Positions 6,945-15,142 of a stretch of DNA of 15,962 nucleotides are shown here, piece by piece; the first letter of the stretch is position 1, and every line of letters starts with the position of its first letter. The notes under the pieces were generated by a model. The model worked only from the letters and a program-made list of their open reading frames with translations. It was not told the origin of the DNA and ran no database searches. The position numbers were made by a program, and so were the translations under genes. The stretch spans positions 1 to 15,962 of the forward strand of contig CALLKF010000149.1 of assembly GCA_938008535.1 (NCBI GenBank). Reading direction: 5' to 3'. The DNA comes from an uncultured Saprospirales bacterium (GTDB taxonomy: Bacteria; Bacteroidota; Bacteroidia; Chitinophagales; JADIYW01).

Positions 6945-8246
6945 ATGAAAATACAAGCACGAATATTTAAAGGCGCACGCGATTTTTTCCCAGAACAAAT
7001 GTTGCATAGAGAACGCATTTTACAAGTGATGCGCACTACATTTAAAAAATATGGTTTTGCACCTTTGGAAACACCAGCAATTGAATACTTAGATGTATTG
7101 ACTGGAAAATATGGCGAAGACGCAGATCGATTAATTTATAAACTAAATTACAAAGTTGGACAAAAAGATGAAGCTGCATTGCACTACGATTTAACCGTTC
7201 CGTTTTCGCGTGCAGTTGCTATGCAAACTGATTTGCCGTTGCCATTCAAACGTTATCAAATGCAGCCAGTCTGGCGCGCTGACAGACCGCAACCGCATCA
7301 AGGCAGATTCCGTGAATTTTACCAATGCGATGCCGATTGCGTTGGTTCTGAATCCATGATTATTGATGCAGAAATGATTGCTATTACGTATGAAATCTTA
7401 TCGCAATTAAATATTCCTGATTTTGTAATTAAAATAAATAACCGAAAAATTTTAAATGGAATTACACAATATATTGGCTTGGATAATTCACATGTTTCGG
7501 AAGTTTGCAATGCAATTGATAAATTAGATAAAGTAGAATGGAATGAAGTAGAAAAAGATTTAATTGATAAATATATTGCTGCAACATCAATTGAAAAATT
7601 ACATCAATTATTGATAAAAGATTTAAGTTTAGATTTATTGAAAACAGAATTAAATTCGATAGAAATTGCACAACAAGGCATCGCAGAATTACAAGAATTG
7701 TTCTCTTATTTAGCAATTTTTAATATTCCTGAAACACACTACAAATTCGATATTTCTTTAGCGCGTGGTTTGGATTATTACACAGGTCCGATTTTTGAAA
7801 CCAAATTGCCAAAGCATCCGCACATGGGTTCGCTCAATGGTGGTGGAAGATACAATGGTTTAATTGCATCTTTTGGTGGAAAAGATATTCCAGCAGTTGG
7901 AACTTCGCTTGGTTTAGATCGAATTTTTACAGCCATGCAGCAACTCAATTTATTAGATGATGTGAAAACTTCCACCAAAGTGTTAGTTGGTAATTTTGGA
8001 GAAGTTACGTTAGCAGCATCTTTAAAATTAGTAACCGATTTACGTGCAAATAATATTAATACAGAATTTTATCCAGATGCAGACAAACTTAAAAAACAAT
8101 TTGGCTATTGTGACAAAAAGAAAATTCCATTTATGTGTATTATTGGCGAAGAAGAAATGATAGCAAATGTTATTACATTAAAAAATCTGCAAAACAGCGA
8201 GCAAACTAAATTGTCATTGACAGATTTAATTGTGCGATTAAAATAA
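6945..8246 (+). CDS. hisS: Histidyl-tRNA synthetase
   Basis: This class II aminoacyl-tRNA synthetase charges tRNA-His. The 433 residues fit the bacterial length. Visible motifs: FKGARDFFP at 8-16, LTVPFSRAVA near 83-92, motif 2 RYQMQPVWRADRPQPHQGRF beginning at 103 and followed by REFYQCDAD, the histidine-binding LARGLDYYTG (A273-G281), GGGRYNGL near 305, and motif 3 GTSLGLDRI from G319. Residues from about 345 form the C-terminal anticodon-binding domain. The start ATG 6945 gives the expected N-terminus. The next gene begins 47 bp downstream with no obvious promoter between, so co-transcription is likely. Confidence 0.97.
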   Translation: MKIQARIFKGARDFFPEQMLHRERILQVMRTTFKKYGFAPLETPAIEYLDVLTGKYGEDADRLIYKLNYKVGQKDEAALHYDLTVPFSRAVAMQTDLPLPFKRYQMQPVWRADRPQPHQGRFREFYQCDADCVGSESMIIDAEMIAITYEILSQLNIPDFVIKINNRKILNGITQYIGLDNSHVSEVCNAIDKLDKVEWNEVEKDLIDKYIAATSIEKLHQLLIKDLSLDLLKTELNSIEIAQQGIAELQELFSYLAIFNIPETHYKFDISLARGLDYYTGPIFETKLPKHPHMGSLNGGGRYNGLIASFGGKDIPAVGTSLGLDRIFTAMQQLNLLDDVKTSTKVLVGNFGEVTLAASLKLVTDLRANNINTEFYPDADKLKKQFGYCDKKKIPFMCIIGEEEMIANVITLKNLQNSEQTKLSLTDLIVRLK

Positions 8247-8293
8247 TTTTCAATTTTCGTAAACAATTCTAAGAAGTTGATGTTATTGGATTT

Positions 8294-9265
8294 ATGAACA
8301 TGATTCAAAATCGAAATGCACCTTTTTTTAAAGCAATTTTATACATTGCTGGAGCATATCATTTGCTTTGGGCAATTTTGGCAATTTTGTTTCCAGAATT
8401 TTTTTTCACTCTAGCAAAAATTGATTTGCCAACAAACTTAGAATTATGGCAAGTCATAGGTTTATATACTGGAATTCTAGGAGTTGGCTATTTATTGGCT
8501 GCATCAAACCCAATTCGTCATTGGAGAATTGTTGCAATGGGTTTTGCAATAAAATTTATAATCAGCATTTCGTTTGTTAACAGTTTTTTTCATCATACAG
8601 AAAATTCAATCATTTTTAAAATGATGGTGATAAATCATTTGATTTGGTTGCCATTGTTTGCCATTATTTTATACAATGCATACAAACATCAATACTTGTT
8701 GGATAATGAGTTAATTCGAATGAATCATATGTCAACAGATGAATTGCTAGAAATGTATGAAACGAATAAAGGAAATTCTGTACATAATTTGGCAGTAGAA
8801 CAACCTGTAATGCTTGTTTTCTTGCGTCATTTTGGTTGTACATTTTGTAAAGAAACATTATACAATATCAAAAAATACAGAACTCAAATAGAGCAACAAG
8901 GAACCAAAATTATTTTGGTAAATATGCAAGTAGAAAATAAATGCGCACAAGAATTAACAAAATACAATTTACAAGATGTTGAATTTATAGCCGATCAAGA
9001 ATCATTATTATATAAAGCATTTAAATTAAAACGTGGCACTATTACACAAATATTTGGTTTCAAAGTTTGGTTACGTGGTCTTTATTTATGGTTTACCAAA
9101 GGCGCATTCATCACTTCGCCAGAAGGTACTGATGTATATCAAATGCCTGGTGTTTTTTTAATTTATAAAGGTGCTGTTGTTAAACAATTTATTCATCAAT
9201 CAGCAGCCGACAATCCATCTTATTTAGACTTAGCTACTTGCGAAAAATGCTTAGTCGTTTCTTAG
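8294..9265 (+). CDS. Four-helix membrane domain fused to peroxiredoxin-like (AhpC/TSA_2) thioredoxin fold
   Basis: This 323-residue protein has two parts. Residues 1-130 contain four predicted membrane helices (about 12-32, 50-70, 77-98, 107-130). Residues about 145-315 form a thioredoxin-like domain of the AhpC/TSA_2 (SelL/PRXL2-like) type: PVMLVFLRHFGCTFCKET with C182-x-x-C185, then IILVNMQ, FIADQESLLYKAFKLKRG, and QMPGVFLIYKGAVV. A second CxxC (C316-x-x-C319, TCEKC) sits at the extreme C-terminus. Related proteins are presumed thiol redox enzymes; peroxidase activity has not been shown for most. The N-terminal half would place the redox domain at the inner membrane; which side is not settled by the sequence. 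A start at ATG 8294 or 8300 is equally possible. Confidence 0.78.
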   Translation: MNMIQNRNAPFFKAILYIAGAYHLLWAILAILFPEFFFTLAKIDLPTNLELWQVIGLYTGILGVGYLLAASNPIRHWRIVAMGFAIKFIISISFVNSFFHHTENSIIFKMMVINHLIWLPLFAIILYNAYKHQYLLDNELIRMNHMSTDELLEMYETNKGNSVHNLAVEQPVMLVFLRHFGCTFCKETLYNIKKYRTQIEQQGTKIILVNMQVENKCAQELTKYNLQDVEFIADQESLLYKAFKLKRGTITQIFGFKVWLRGLYLWFTKGAFITSPEGTDVYQMPGVFLIYKGAVVKQFIHQSAADNPSYLDLATCEKCLVVS

Positions 9266-9330
9266 GATTTTTTTCTACTTGTAACTATTAATCGATAATC
9301 ATAAATCTTTCATTGTTCATTTGCTATTTT

Positions 9331-9370
9331 TTGTTAAATAGATATTTTCTAACAATTTTTTTCCTTTTTT
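9331..9370 (+). terminator. Weak candidate terminator
   Basis: TTGTTA (9331-9336) can pair with TAACAA (9350-9355) and is followed by a long T-rich run. The stem is only six A/T-rich pairs, so this is a weak call. It lies about 65 bp after the membrane-redox gene and before the next signal-peptide gene. Confidence 0.3.
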
Positions 9371-9385
9371 GATAGATAATTCATT

Positions 9386-9393
9386 TAATTTTG
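9386..9393 (+). promoter_or_regulatory. Possible -7 promoter element before the exported Sm-like/lectin-like gene
   Basis: TAATTTTG fits TAnnTTTG and would give a leader of roughly 14 nt to the ATG at 9414. A TTTG at 9368-9371 is nearby but only 14 bp upstream, shorter than the usual spacing of about 19, so support is weak. Confidence 0.25.
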
Positions 9394-9413
9394 AACTAAT
9401 TAAACTTATTACT

Positions 9414-10400
9414 ATGCAAAAAATTACGCTTTCAATTTTTCTTGTATTGCTTGCCATTACAAGCATTTCAGCAGCTAACTTGCAACTTACTGTTCGCTTG
9501 AAAAACGGCGATGTTGTCACTGGAAAATCAACGCTACCAAAAGTTACGTTTGCAACCAATTACGGTACATTGAACATTCCAATTGAAAAAATCAATTCTA
9601 TTAAATTTGGCATTTTTTCAGATAAAACTAAAGATGGCGCAGTAAATCCTGATTTAAGTAAATTGCAAACAATAACAAATGAAGCTGATGCAAAAATTAT
9701 CTATGATAGATTGTTAGCTTATGGTTCGCCAATTTTAGCAACAGTAAAAACATTTACTGAAAATCCGTTTTATAAAATAACTGATAGAGAAAATTATACG
9801 GTTGAACAATTGTTAGACGAATTGTATAAAAAAGCAAATCTTACTTATGGTCAATCTGTAAATGACGTGGTAACGTTTGATGGTTCAAATACAGTAGAAG
9901 GAACCATTTCTGTTGGCGACATTCAATTGCAAGCTGAGTACGGAAATCTTTCTCTTAAAAGAGATAAGATTGAAAGCATGGATATTTCTGTGATAGATGA
10001 ATCTGTTATTTTAGGAAATGGAAATTTTGTATTAAAAGCAAATTATCATATTTCTGGAAATGAAAGCAAAGGTTGGGTAAATTCAGGTGTTTCTGTAAAA
10101 TCTGGTGATAAATTTAGCATTACTGCTTCTGGAAAAATAATCTTAAAAAGTTTATCAGGTGGTGCATACAATCCTGATGGCTATGTAAGTGGCACAAAAG
10201 ATGGTGCATATACTGATGATATGACTACAAAATACGGTTCGGTTATTTATAAAATTGGAGAATTTGGTGATATTAAACAAGCTGGTTCAAAGTTTGATGG
10301 AACAGCAGAAGCAGATGGAATTGTTTATATTTCTATTTATGAAACTGTTTACGATAAAGGAAATTCTGGATCGTATACCGTTAAGGTGACAAAAAAATAG
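9414..10400 (+). CDS. Exported protein: two Sm-like beta segments plus C-terminal PA-IL/LecA-like domain
   Basis: The start was set at ATG 9414 because it begins a clear signal peptide (MQKITLSIFLVLLAITSISA, cleavage near residue 20-21). An in-frame TTG upstream (9369) is not needed. Mature layout of the 328 residues: residues 22-66 hold an Sm-like strand pattern (VRLKNGDVVTG, then TNYGTLNIPIEKINSIKFG); residues 85-147 are mostly helical; residues 150-191 repeat the pattern (VVTFDGSNTVEGTI, then AEYGNLSLKRDKIESMDIS); residues about 206-326 resemble PA-IL/LecA: WVNSGVSVKSGDKFSITASG, GAYNPDG, YKIGEFGDI, and a final YDKGNSGSYTVKV. In LecA this last segment carries the Ca2+/galactose site, but only part of it (NSGS) is kept, so sugar binding is uncertain. 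It is probably periplasmic or surface. No neighbour indicates its role. Confidence 0.7.
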   Translation: MQKITLSIFLVLLAITSISAANLQLTVRLKNGDVVTGKSTLPKVTFATNYGTLNIPIEKINSIKFGIFSDKTKDGAVNPDLSKLQTITNEADAKIIYDRLLAYGSPILATVKTFTENPFYKITDRENYTVEQLLDELYKKANLTYGQSVNDVVTFDGSNTVEGTISVGDIQLQAEYGNLSLKRDKIESMDISVIDESVILGNGNFVLKANYHISGNESKGWVNSGVSVKSGDKFSITASGKIILKSLSGGAYNPDGYVSGTKDGAYTDDMTTKYGSVIYKIGEFGDIKQAGSKFDGTAEADGIVYISIYETVYDKGNSGSYTVKVTKK

Positions 10401-10427
10401 ATTTTTAAAGACATTTTATAAATATAG

Positions 10428-10460
10428 AATCGGTCAATGTAAATTATACATTGACCGATT
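10428..10460. terminator. Bidirectional terminator hairpin between convergent genes
   Basis: A perfect 14-bp inverted repeat (AATCGGTCAATGTA at 10428-10441, its complement at 10447-10460) has a 5-nt loop AATTA. On the plus strand it is followed by TCTTTTCTCTTTTT, a typical T-rich tail. The right arm is also the last coding part of the minus-strand acyltransferase gene, whose stop codon (10444-10446) lies in the loop. It therefore probably ends transcription of the exported-protein gene and perhaps also of the acyltransferase. Confidence 0.8.
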
Positions 10461-11589
10461 TCTTTTCTCTTTTTGCTATAATAGCATTTCCAATTTTAAT
10501 AAATGGTTTTTCTATTATATGATACGATAACGTGCCAAATATTGTACTCAATATTAAGAATGTTAAAAATAAAATTATAAAAATTGAATATGGATTGTTG
10601 ATATGTAACTTGCTTAATTGAATTACAATAAATTGCATAATCGGATAAAATAGATAATGAATTAAATATACACTAAAACTTATCTTTCCAAAATGAATAA
10701 AAAATTTGTTGACTATTACTTTTATTGGATAAACTTTCAATAAATAACATAAAATAAAAAACAACAATCCATAATAAAAATAAAAAGGTAAATAGAAATT
10801 ATAACCATCAATACAAAATGAAATAAAAAAGAAAGCAAATAGAATAAAAAACGCATAAATATATCGTTGTTTTTCTATTTCATTTTTAAACGAAAAATCT
10901 TTCTGATAAATTAAAAAGTATAAAATTATACCAAGAATAAAAAATGGAAGTTGCGTTGGTAAGTATAAAAATATATATCCTTCTTGAAGTGGCTGTGTGA
11001 TGTCAATCCATCCTAATTTAACCAATAGCAATGAAAAACGTTTGGAAAAAATTAATGCAATAGCAATAAAGATAAATGCTTTTCGAATGTCAGAAATTAA
11101 AAAAAATAAAAATGGAATCAACATATAAAATACAACCTCTATTGCAACAGACCAACTGCCAGGAATAATTCCATTAATCCAATTATAATGAAAACTATTC
11201 GTAAAAGTAATTGCACTAATAAATTTCCCTAAAGTTAAATCACCAAATCCGTAGAATAATATCATTCTTATAGAATAAATAATTATACAGATATAAAACA
11301 ATGGCGCAATCCTAAAAAATCTCCTTATAAAAAAATTAATAACTGGTGTTTTTTCAATAGTTACTCGTTTTGAATATGTTAAAAAAATTGTAAAGGCACT
11401 TATAATATAAAATAATTGAACACCTCTTGCACCTTGTGCTTGTATCATATTTAGCCAAGTTGGAAGCTGAAGTGAAAAAACAGGTTCTGTCGATTCATGC
11501 ACATGATTAAACAATACTGCCAAAATAGCTACACCTCTAAGTGCATCGATATATTCAAATCTATTTTGTATGTTTATATTTTTCGACAT
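10444..11589 (-). CDS. Membrane O-acyltransferase, acyltransferase family 3
   Basis: This 381-residue polytopic inner-membrane protein belongs to the acyltransferase_3 (OafA/YrhL-like) family. These proteins move acyl groups onto cell-surface polysaccharides, lipopolysaccharide or secreted molecules. The N-terminal signature is EYIDALRGVAILAVLFNHVH, with R18 and H29 at the family's usual 11-residue spacing. Other hallmarks are RRFFRIAPLFYIC near the second loop, and PGSWSVAIEVVFYMLIPF in the middle. About ten hydrophobic helices follow, and the C-terminus ends IEKPFIKIGNAI plus basic residues. The substrate cannot be told from this context: no glycosyltransferases are adjacent. Its last codons form one arm of a terminator hairpin. 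Upstream it has its own candidate promoter. Confidence 0.9.
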   Translation of the reverse strand: MSKNINIQNRFEYIDALRGVAILAVLFNHVHESTEPVFSLQLPTWLNMIQAQGARGVQLFYIISAFTIFLTYSKRVTIEKTPVINFFIRRFFRIAPLFYICIIIYSIRMILFYGFGDLTLGKFISAITFTNSFHYNWINGIIPGSWSVAIEVVFYMLIPFLFFLISDIRKAFIFIAIALIFSKRFSLLLVKLGWIDITQPLQEGYIFLYLPTQLPFFILGIILYFLIYQKDFSFKNEIEKQRYIYAFFILFAFFFISFCIDGYNFYLPFYFYYGLLFFILCYLLKVYPIKVIVNKFFIHFGKISFSVYLIHYLFYPIMQFIVIQLSKLHINNPYSIFIILFLTFLILSTIFGTLSYHIIEKPFIKIGNAIIAKREKKSVNV

Positions 11590-11608
11590 ACCATAATCTT
11601 GCTTCTTT

Positions 11609-11640
11609 CAAAAGTAAGCACTTTTATATAGATCACGAAA
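11609..11640 (-). promoter_or_regulatory. Candidate promoter of the acyltransferase gene
   Basis: Read on the minus strand, TTTCG (11640-11636) is separated by 19 bp from TACTTTTG (11616-11609). This fits the Bacteroidetes pattern of a TTTG-like -33 box and a TAnnTTTG -7 box. Transcription would begin near 11602, giving a leader of about 13 nt before the ATG at 11589. Confidence 0.45.
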
Positions 11641-11695
11641 TTCTAATAAAAAATGAATTTTCCAAAATACTTATAAAAATACTTTAAATTATGTT

Positions 11696-12235
11696 TTATT
11701 CAAAATATCCAAACGTATAAAATAAACCTGCACCAATAAAATTATCCTTGAAACGAAAATCGTGTGTATGTGTACATTGAAATCCTAAACTATGATGATG
11801 TGTGTAAAAACGCATACCAGCTAATGAAATTATACCAAATTCACTTTGAGGTTTTGATTCGTAAGTATTTAAAATATAATTAAAACCAGTTCCAAAATAA
11901 CCACCAATATTGCTGTAATGTTTTTCTTTTTTAAATGCAGCATGTCCAAAATTAAATAATACTGTTGCAGGTAAATGCATTTGAAAAAAATTGCCTTCAT
12001 AAGGATGAAATCGTGCACCAAGTGCAATTGGTGAAGCAATTGAAATTGACATTTTTTCTTTAAAACCAAAATTACACCTTGGCATATATTGAACATAAGG
12101 ACCAATACTGGTTGGCTGTCCGTTATTTGTATTTCTGATTTTTGACCAAAAACCTAAACCGATATCGTGCATAAAATCTGCAGCAAAAATAGAATTACAT
12201 GAAATGATAAGAATTGTAAAAATAATATTATTCAT
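11696..12235 (-). CDS. Exported beta-rich, probable outer-membrane protein of unknown function
   Basis: This 179-residue protein has a signal peptide (MNNIIFTILIISCNSIFA, cleavage near 18-19). The mature part alternates short beta strands rich in Gly and aromatic residues (GLGFWSKI, IGPYVQYMP, GYFGTGFNYIL, IISLAGMRFY, FIGAGLFYTFGYFE). It ends in an aromatic-rich strand close to the C-terminus, as in small outer-membrane beta-barrels. It has a histidine cluster, MRFYTHHHSLGF at H146-H148 and THTHDF at H156 and H158, which might bind metal (inference). No family was recognised. It is divergent from the vWA gene by 144 bp and lies 106 bp upstream of the acyltransferase on the same strand. Confidence 0.62.
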   Translation of the reverse strand: MNNIIFTILIISCNSIFAADFMHDIGLGFWSKIRNTNNGQPTSIGPYVQYMPRCNFGFKEKMSISIASPIALGARFHPYEGNFFQMHLPATVLFNFGHAAFKKEKHYSNIGGYFGTGFNYILNTYESKPQSEFGIISLAGMRFYTHHHSLGFQCTHTHDFRFKDNFIGAGLFYTFGYFE

Positions 12236-12270
12236 ATAAAATGATTTTATTTAGTAAACACATTTAAGCA

Positions 12271-12278
12271 TAAATTTG
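12271..12278 (+). promoter_or_regulatory. Possible -7 promoter element for the vWA gene
   Basis: TAAATTTG fits TAnnTTTG in the 144-bp divergent gap and would leave a leader of about 95 nt before the ATG at 12380. No clear -33 box was seen. No counterpart was found on the minus strand for the divergent exported-protein gene. Confidence 0.25.
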
Positions 12279-12379
12279 TTCCATATCTACATAGAAATTT
12301 GTAAAATAAAAAAACTAATACCATTGAAAATTGTTTTACCAAAAGATATTTATCTAAATTCAACAATTCTAAAATTAAC

Positions 12380-13483
12380 ATGTTAGGTAATCGCTTCACT
12401 AAATACATTCCAATACTTGATCAGAACGTAGCAGATTTTGATAAGCTTTTTAATGTATTAAGGCAATTGTTAACCTACACTTCAGGTGATGCACGCGAGG
12501 CATTAGAATGGCTAACAGATTTAGACAAACAATATAATCTAACCAACAACGAATATGGCTTAGGCGATTTTATTAGAGATTTGGTGGATAAAGGTTATAT
12601 GGAAAATGAAAATCCACGAAGTGATGAATTAAAAATAACTGCAAAAATGGAAAAAACGATTCGTCAAAAATCGTTAGAAGATATTTTTGGTAAAATGAAA
12701 AAATCAAAACGAGGAAATCATAAAACAAATTTTGCTGGAAACGGTGACGAACCAACAGGTGATATTCGACCGTATCAATTTGGCGACAAACCTGAGCAAA
12801 TACTAATGACTGAATCGCTTCGAAATGCCCAAATTAATAATTCTTCAGAAGAATTTTTATTGCAAGAAAGTGATTTAGAAGTGATGGAACAGGAATATCA
12901 GGCACAAACTTCTACTGTGTTGATGATTGATATTTCGCATTCGATGATTTTGTATGGCGAAGACAGAATTACACCAGCCAAAAAAGTGGCAATGGCTTTG
13001 AGTGAATTAATTATTACACGTTATCCAAAAGATACACTTGATGTGATTGTATTTGGAAACGATGCGTGGCAAATTCAAGTAAAAGATTTACCATATTTAC
13101 AAGTTGGTCCATATCACACGAATACAGTCGCTGGTTTAGAATTGGCAATGGATATTTTGCGAAGAAGAAAAAATTCCAACAAACATATTTTTATGATTAC
13201 AGATGGAAAACCAACTTGTTTAAGAGAAGGTTTAACTTACTATAAAAACAGTTTTGGTTTAGATAGAAAGATTGTCAATAAATGTTACAATTATGCTGCA
13301 CAATGCAGACGATTAAATATTCCAATTACAACGTTCATGATTGCTCGCGATGAATATTTACAACAATACGTTCAGGAATTTACTGAAATTAATAAAGGCA
13401 AAGCATTTTATACTTCATTAGATGGTTTAGGTGATTTTATTTTTGAAGATTACGAACGAAATAAAAAACGCAGAGTTAAATAA
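12380..13483 (+). CDS. von Willebrand factor A domain protein, COG4867-like
   Basis: This 367-residue cytoplasmic protein has no signal peptide or membrane segment. The N-terminal half is helical and charged, with LRQLLTYTSGDAREALEWL near 28-46 and an acidic/basic linker (residues 105-150) containing IRPYQFGD. The C-terminal half (about 178-355) is a vWA domain with a complete MIDAS: D184-x-S186-x-S188 (MIDISHSMI), T249 (HTNTVAGL) and D275 (ITDGKPT). The ending, with NKGKAFYTSLDGLGDFIFEDY and a basic tail, matches my recollection of COG4867 proteins. Such proteins often work with MoxR/Mg-chelatase-like AAA+ ATPases as substrate-binding adaptors, but no ATPase gene is in the window. The exact process is unknown. 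An independent promoter is likely, because the preceding gene is divergent. Confidence 0.82.
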   Translation: MLGNRFTKYIPILDQNVADFDKLFNVLRQLLTYTSGDAREALEWLTDLDKQYNLTNNEYGLGDFIRDLVDKGYMENENPRSDELKITAKMEKTIRQKSLEDIFGKMKKSKRGNHKTNFAGNGDEPTGDIRPYQFGDKPEQILMTESLRNAQINNSSEEFLLQESDLEVMEQEYQAQTSTVLMIDISHSMILYGEDRITPAKKVAMALSELIITRYPKDTLDVIVFGNDAWQIQVKDLPYLQVGPYHTNTVAGLELAMDILRRRKNSNKHIFMITDGKPTCLREGLTYYKNSFGLDRKIVNKCYNYAAQCRRLNIPITTFMIARDEYLQQYVQEFTEINKGKAFYTSLDGLGDFIFEDYERNKKRRVK

Positions 13484-13539
13484 TTAATATACTGTGATTT
13501 ATTTTTTTCTGTAAATTGTCATAACCAAAACTATAAAAT

Positions 13540-15129
13540 ATGACAAACTACAGAAGTCCTTTGCTTAATATTCTGCAAAAAAAATCAAGAATTTATTTAG
13601 ATGGTTTAAACGAAGATGAAATTGAAGAGAAAAAATATTCTCGAAGAAAATTCCTAGGAACATCAACAAAATCAGCACTTGCAGTTGGTGTTGCTTCTTC
13701 ATTGCCACTGTTTAATTCGTGTAACTATAAGTCTGATAATTCAAATAATAATGGCACAACTAATTCACTTCTAAATCCTAAAGTAGCCATTATTGGAGCT
13801 GGAATTGCTGGTTTAACTGCTGCACATTATCTAAAAAAATCAGGTGCTGTAAAATATGAACTTTATGATACATTGAAACGCTGTGGTGGTCGAATGCATA
13901 CCATAGCTGAATTTTTACCAGGATTAACTTTAGATATCGGTGGAGAATTTGTAGATACAGGTCATGCTGAAATGTTGTCACTTTGCAAAGAATTCAACCT
14001 CGAATTAAATGATTATGCTGCAGATGCTTTGTATGAAGGTGAAGGAAGAGAATGGTATGTAATTAATGACAAACGATATTCAATTAAACAAGTATTTGAT
14101 GAATTCAAAAATTATTTACCACAAATACAAAAAGATTTAGCATCATGTGGCGATAAATATGACACAGCAGATTTTGTTCGATTAGATAAAATGTCATTAG
14201 ATGAATATTTAGCAAGATTAGGCATGAACGGTTGGTTGCGAGAATTAATGCGTTGTTCGTATTTGTCAGAATTTGGTTTGGATTTGGAAGAAAATTCTGC
14301 AATGAATTTTATCGATATGATTAGCGTAAGTGATAAAAATGAAATGCAATTATATGGTGATAGTGATGAACGTTATTCTATAAAAGGTGGTGTAGTGTCG
14401 TTGATAAATGAATTGGCTGCTAGTGTCGGAAATATTAATTTAGAACATAAATTGGTAGAAATTAATAAATCTGGAAATGGATATTCTCTCATTTTTGAAA
14501 ACGGAAAAACGGCATATGCTGATTTTGTTATTCTTACGATTCCATTTACAGTTTTACGAGATGTGAAATTTAACGTTGGTGAAATTAAACCACAAAAATT
14601 AAAAGCCATAAAAGAATTAGGATATGGTAAAAACGCTAAATTATTTTTAGGATTTGATGAACGTATTTGGCGAACTAAACACAAAACAATTGGTTATCTT
14701 TTTAATGATAAAATACACAACGGTTGGGACAGCTCTTTTGGACAAACAGACAATAAAGGTCCAGGAATTTATACCGTTTTTCTCGGTGGAAAAGATGCCA
14801 TTGAAATGGCAGAAAATAAAAAAAATATTGACCAGTATGTTGCCAAATATTTACCATTACTAGATAAAATTTATCCAGGAATAAAAAGCAAATACAATGA
14901 TAATGCAGATATTGCCTGGTGGCCAAAATCTAAAATTATTAAAGCATCTTACTCAGCATTTTATCCAGGACAATGGAACGACGTGATGCCTTACATTAAT
15001 GAACCAATAGGAAATATTTTGTTTGCAGGTGAACATTGCAGTGAAGATTTTCAAGGATTTATGAATGGTGGCGCACAAACAGGTAAAGATGTAGCTTTGG
15101 GTTTGCTAGAGAAGATAAAAGCTGTATAA
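13540..15129 (+). CDS. Tat-exported FAD-dependent amine oxidase lipoprotein
   Basis: This 529-residue flavoprotein is of the amine oxidase (MAO/polyamine oxidase-like) superfamily. The N-terminus carries a twin-arginine signal SRRKFLG (34-40) followed by a hydrophobic stretch and a lipobox-like LFNSC (C61), so the protein is probably exported folded with FAD and anchored as a lipoprotein. A Ser/Asn-rich linker (62-78) follows. The FAD domain starts with KVAIIGAGIAGLTAAHYL (G86, G88, G91) and RCGGRMHT (114-121). The C-terminus has NILFAGEHCSEDFQGFMNGGAQTG, the typical second FAD-binding motif. The family oxidises primary or secondary amines, polyamines or amino acids to imines with H2O2 release; the substrate is not determinable. 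The n-region of 33 residues before the RR is long. It is followed after 13 bp by a diiron protein gene, probably one operon. Confidence 0.88.
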   Translation: MTNYRSPLLNILQKKSRIYLDGLNEDEIEEKKYSRRKFLGTSTKSALAVGVASSLPLFNSCNYKSDNSNNNGTTNSLLNPKVAIIGAGIAGLTAAHYLKKSGAVKYELYDTLKRCGGRMHTIAEFLPGLTLDIGGEFVDTGHAEMLSLCKEFNLELNDYAADALYEGEGREWYVINDKRYSIKQVFDEFKNYLPQIQKDLASCGDKYDTADFVRLDKMSLDEYLARLGMNGWLRELMRCSYLSEFGLDLEENSAMNFIDMISVSDKNEMQLYGDSDERYSIKGGVVSLINELAASVGNINLEHKLVEINKSGNGYSLIFENGKTAYADFVILTIPFTVLRDVKFNVGEIKPQKLKAIKELGYGKNAKLFLGFDERIWRTKHKTIGYLFNDKIHNGWDSSFGQTDNKGPGIYTVFLGGKDAIEMAENKKNIDQYVAKYLPLLDKIYPGIKSKYNDNADIAWWPKSKIIKASYSAFYPGQWNDVMPYINEPIGNILFAGEHCSEDFQGFMNGGAQTGKDVALGLLEKIKAV

Positions 15130-15142
15130 TAGTAGTTTTAAA

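Noticed and set aside
14373..14684. Minus-strand open frame of 103 codons inside the amine oxidase gene
   Set aside because: It is fully antisense to conserved amine oxidase sequence and has no family resemblance.
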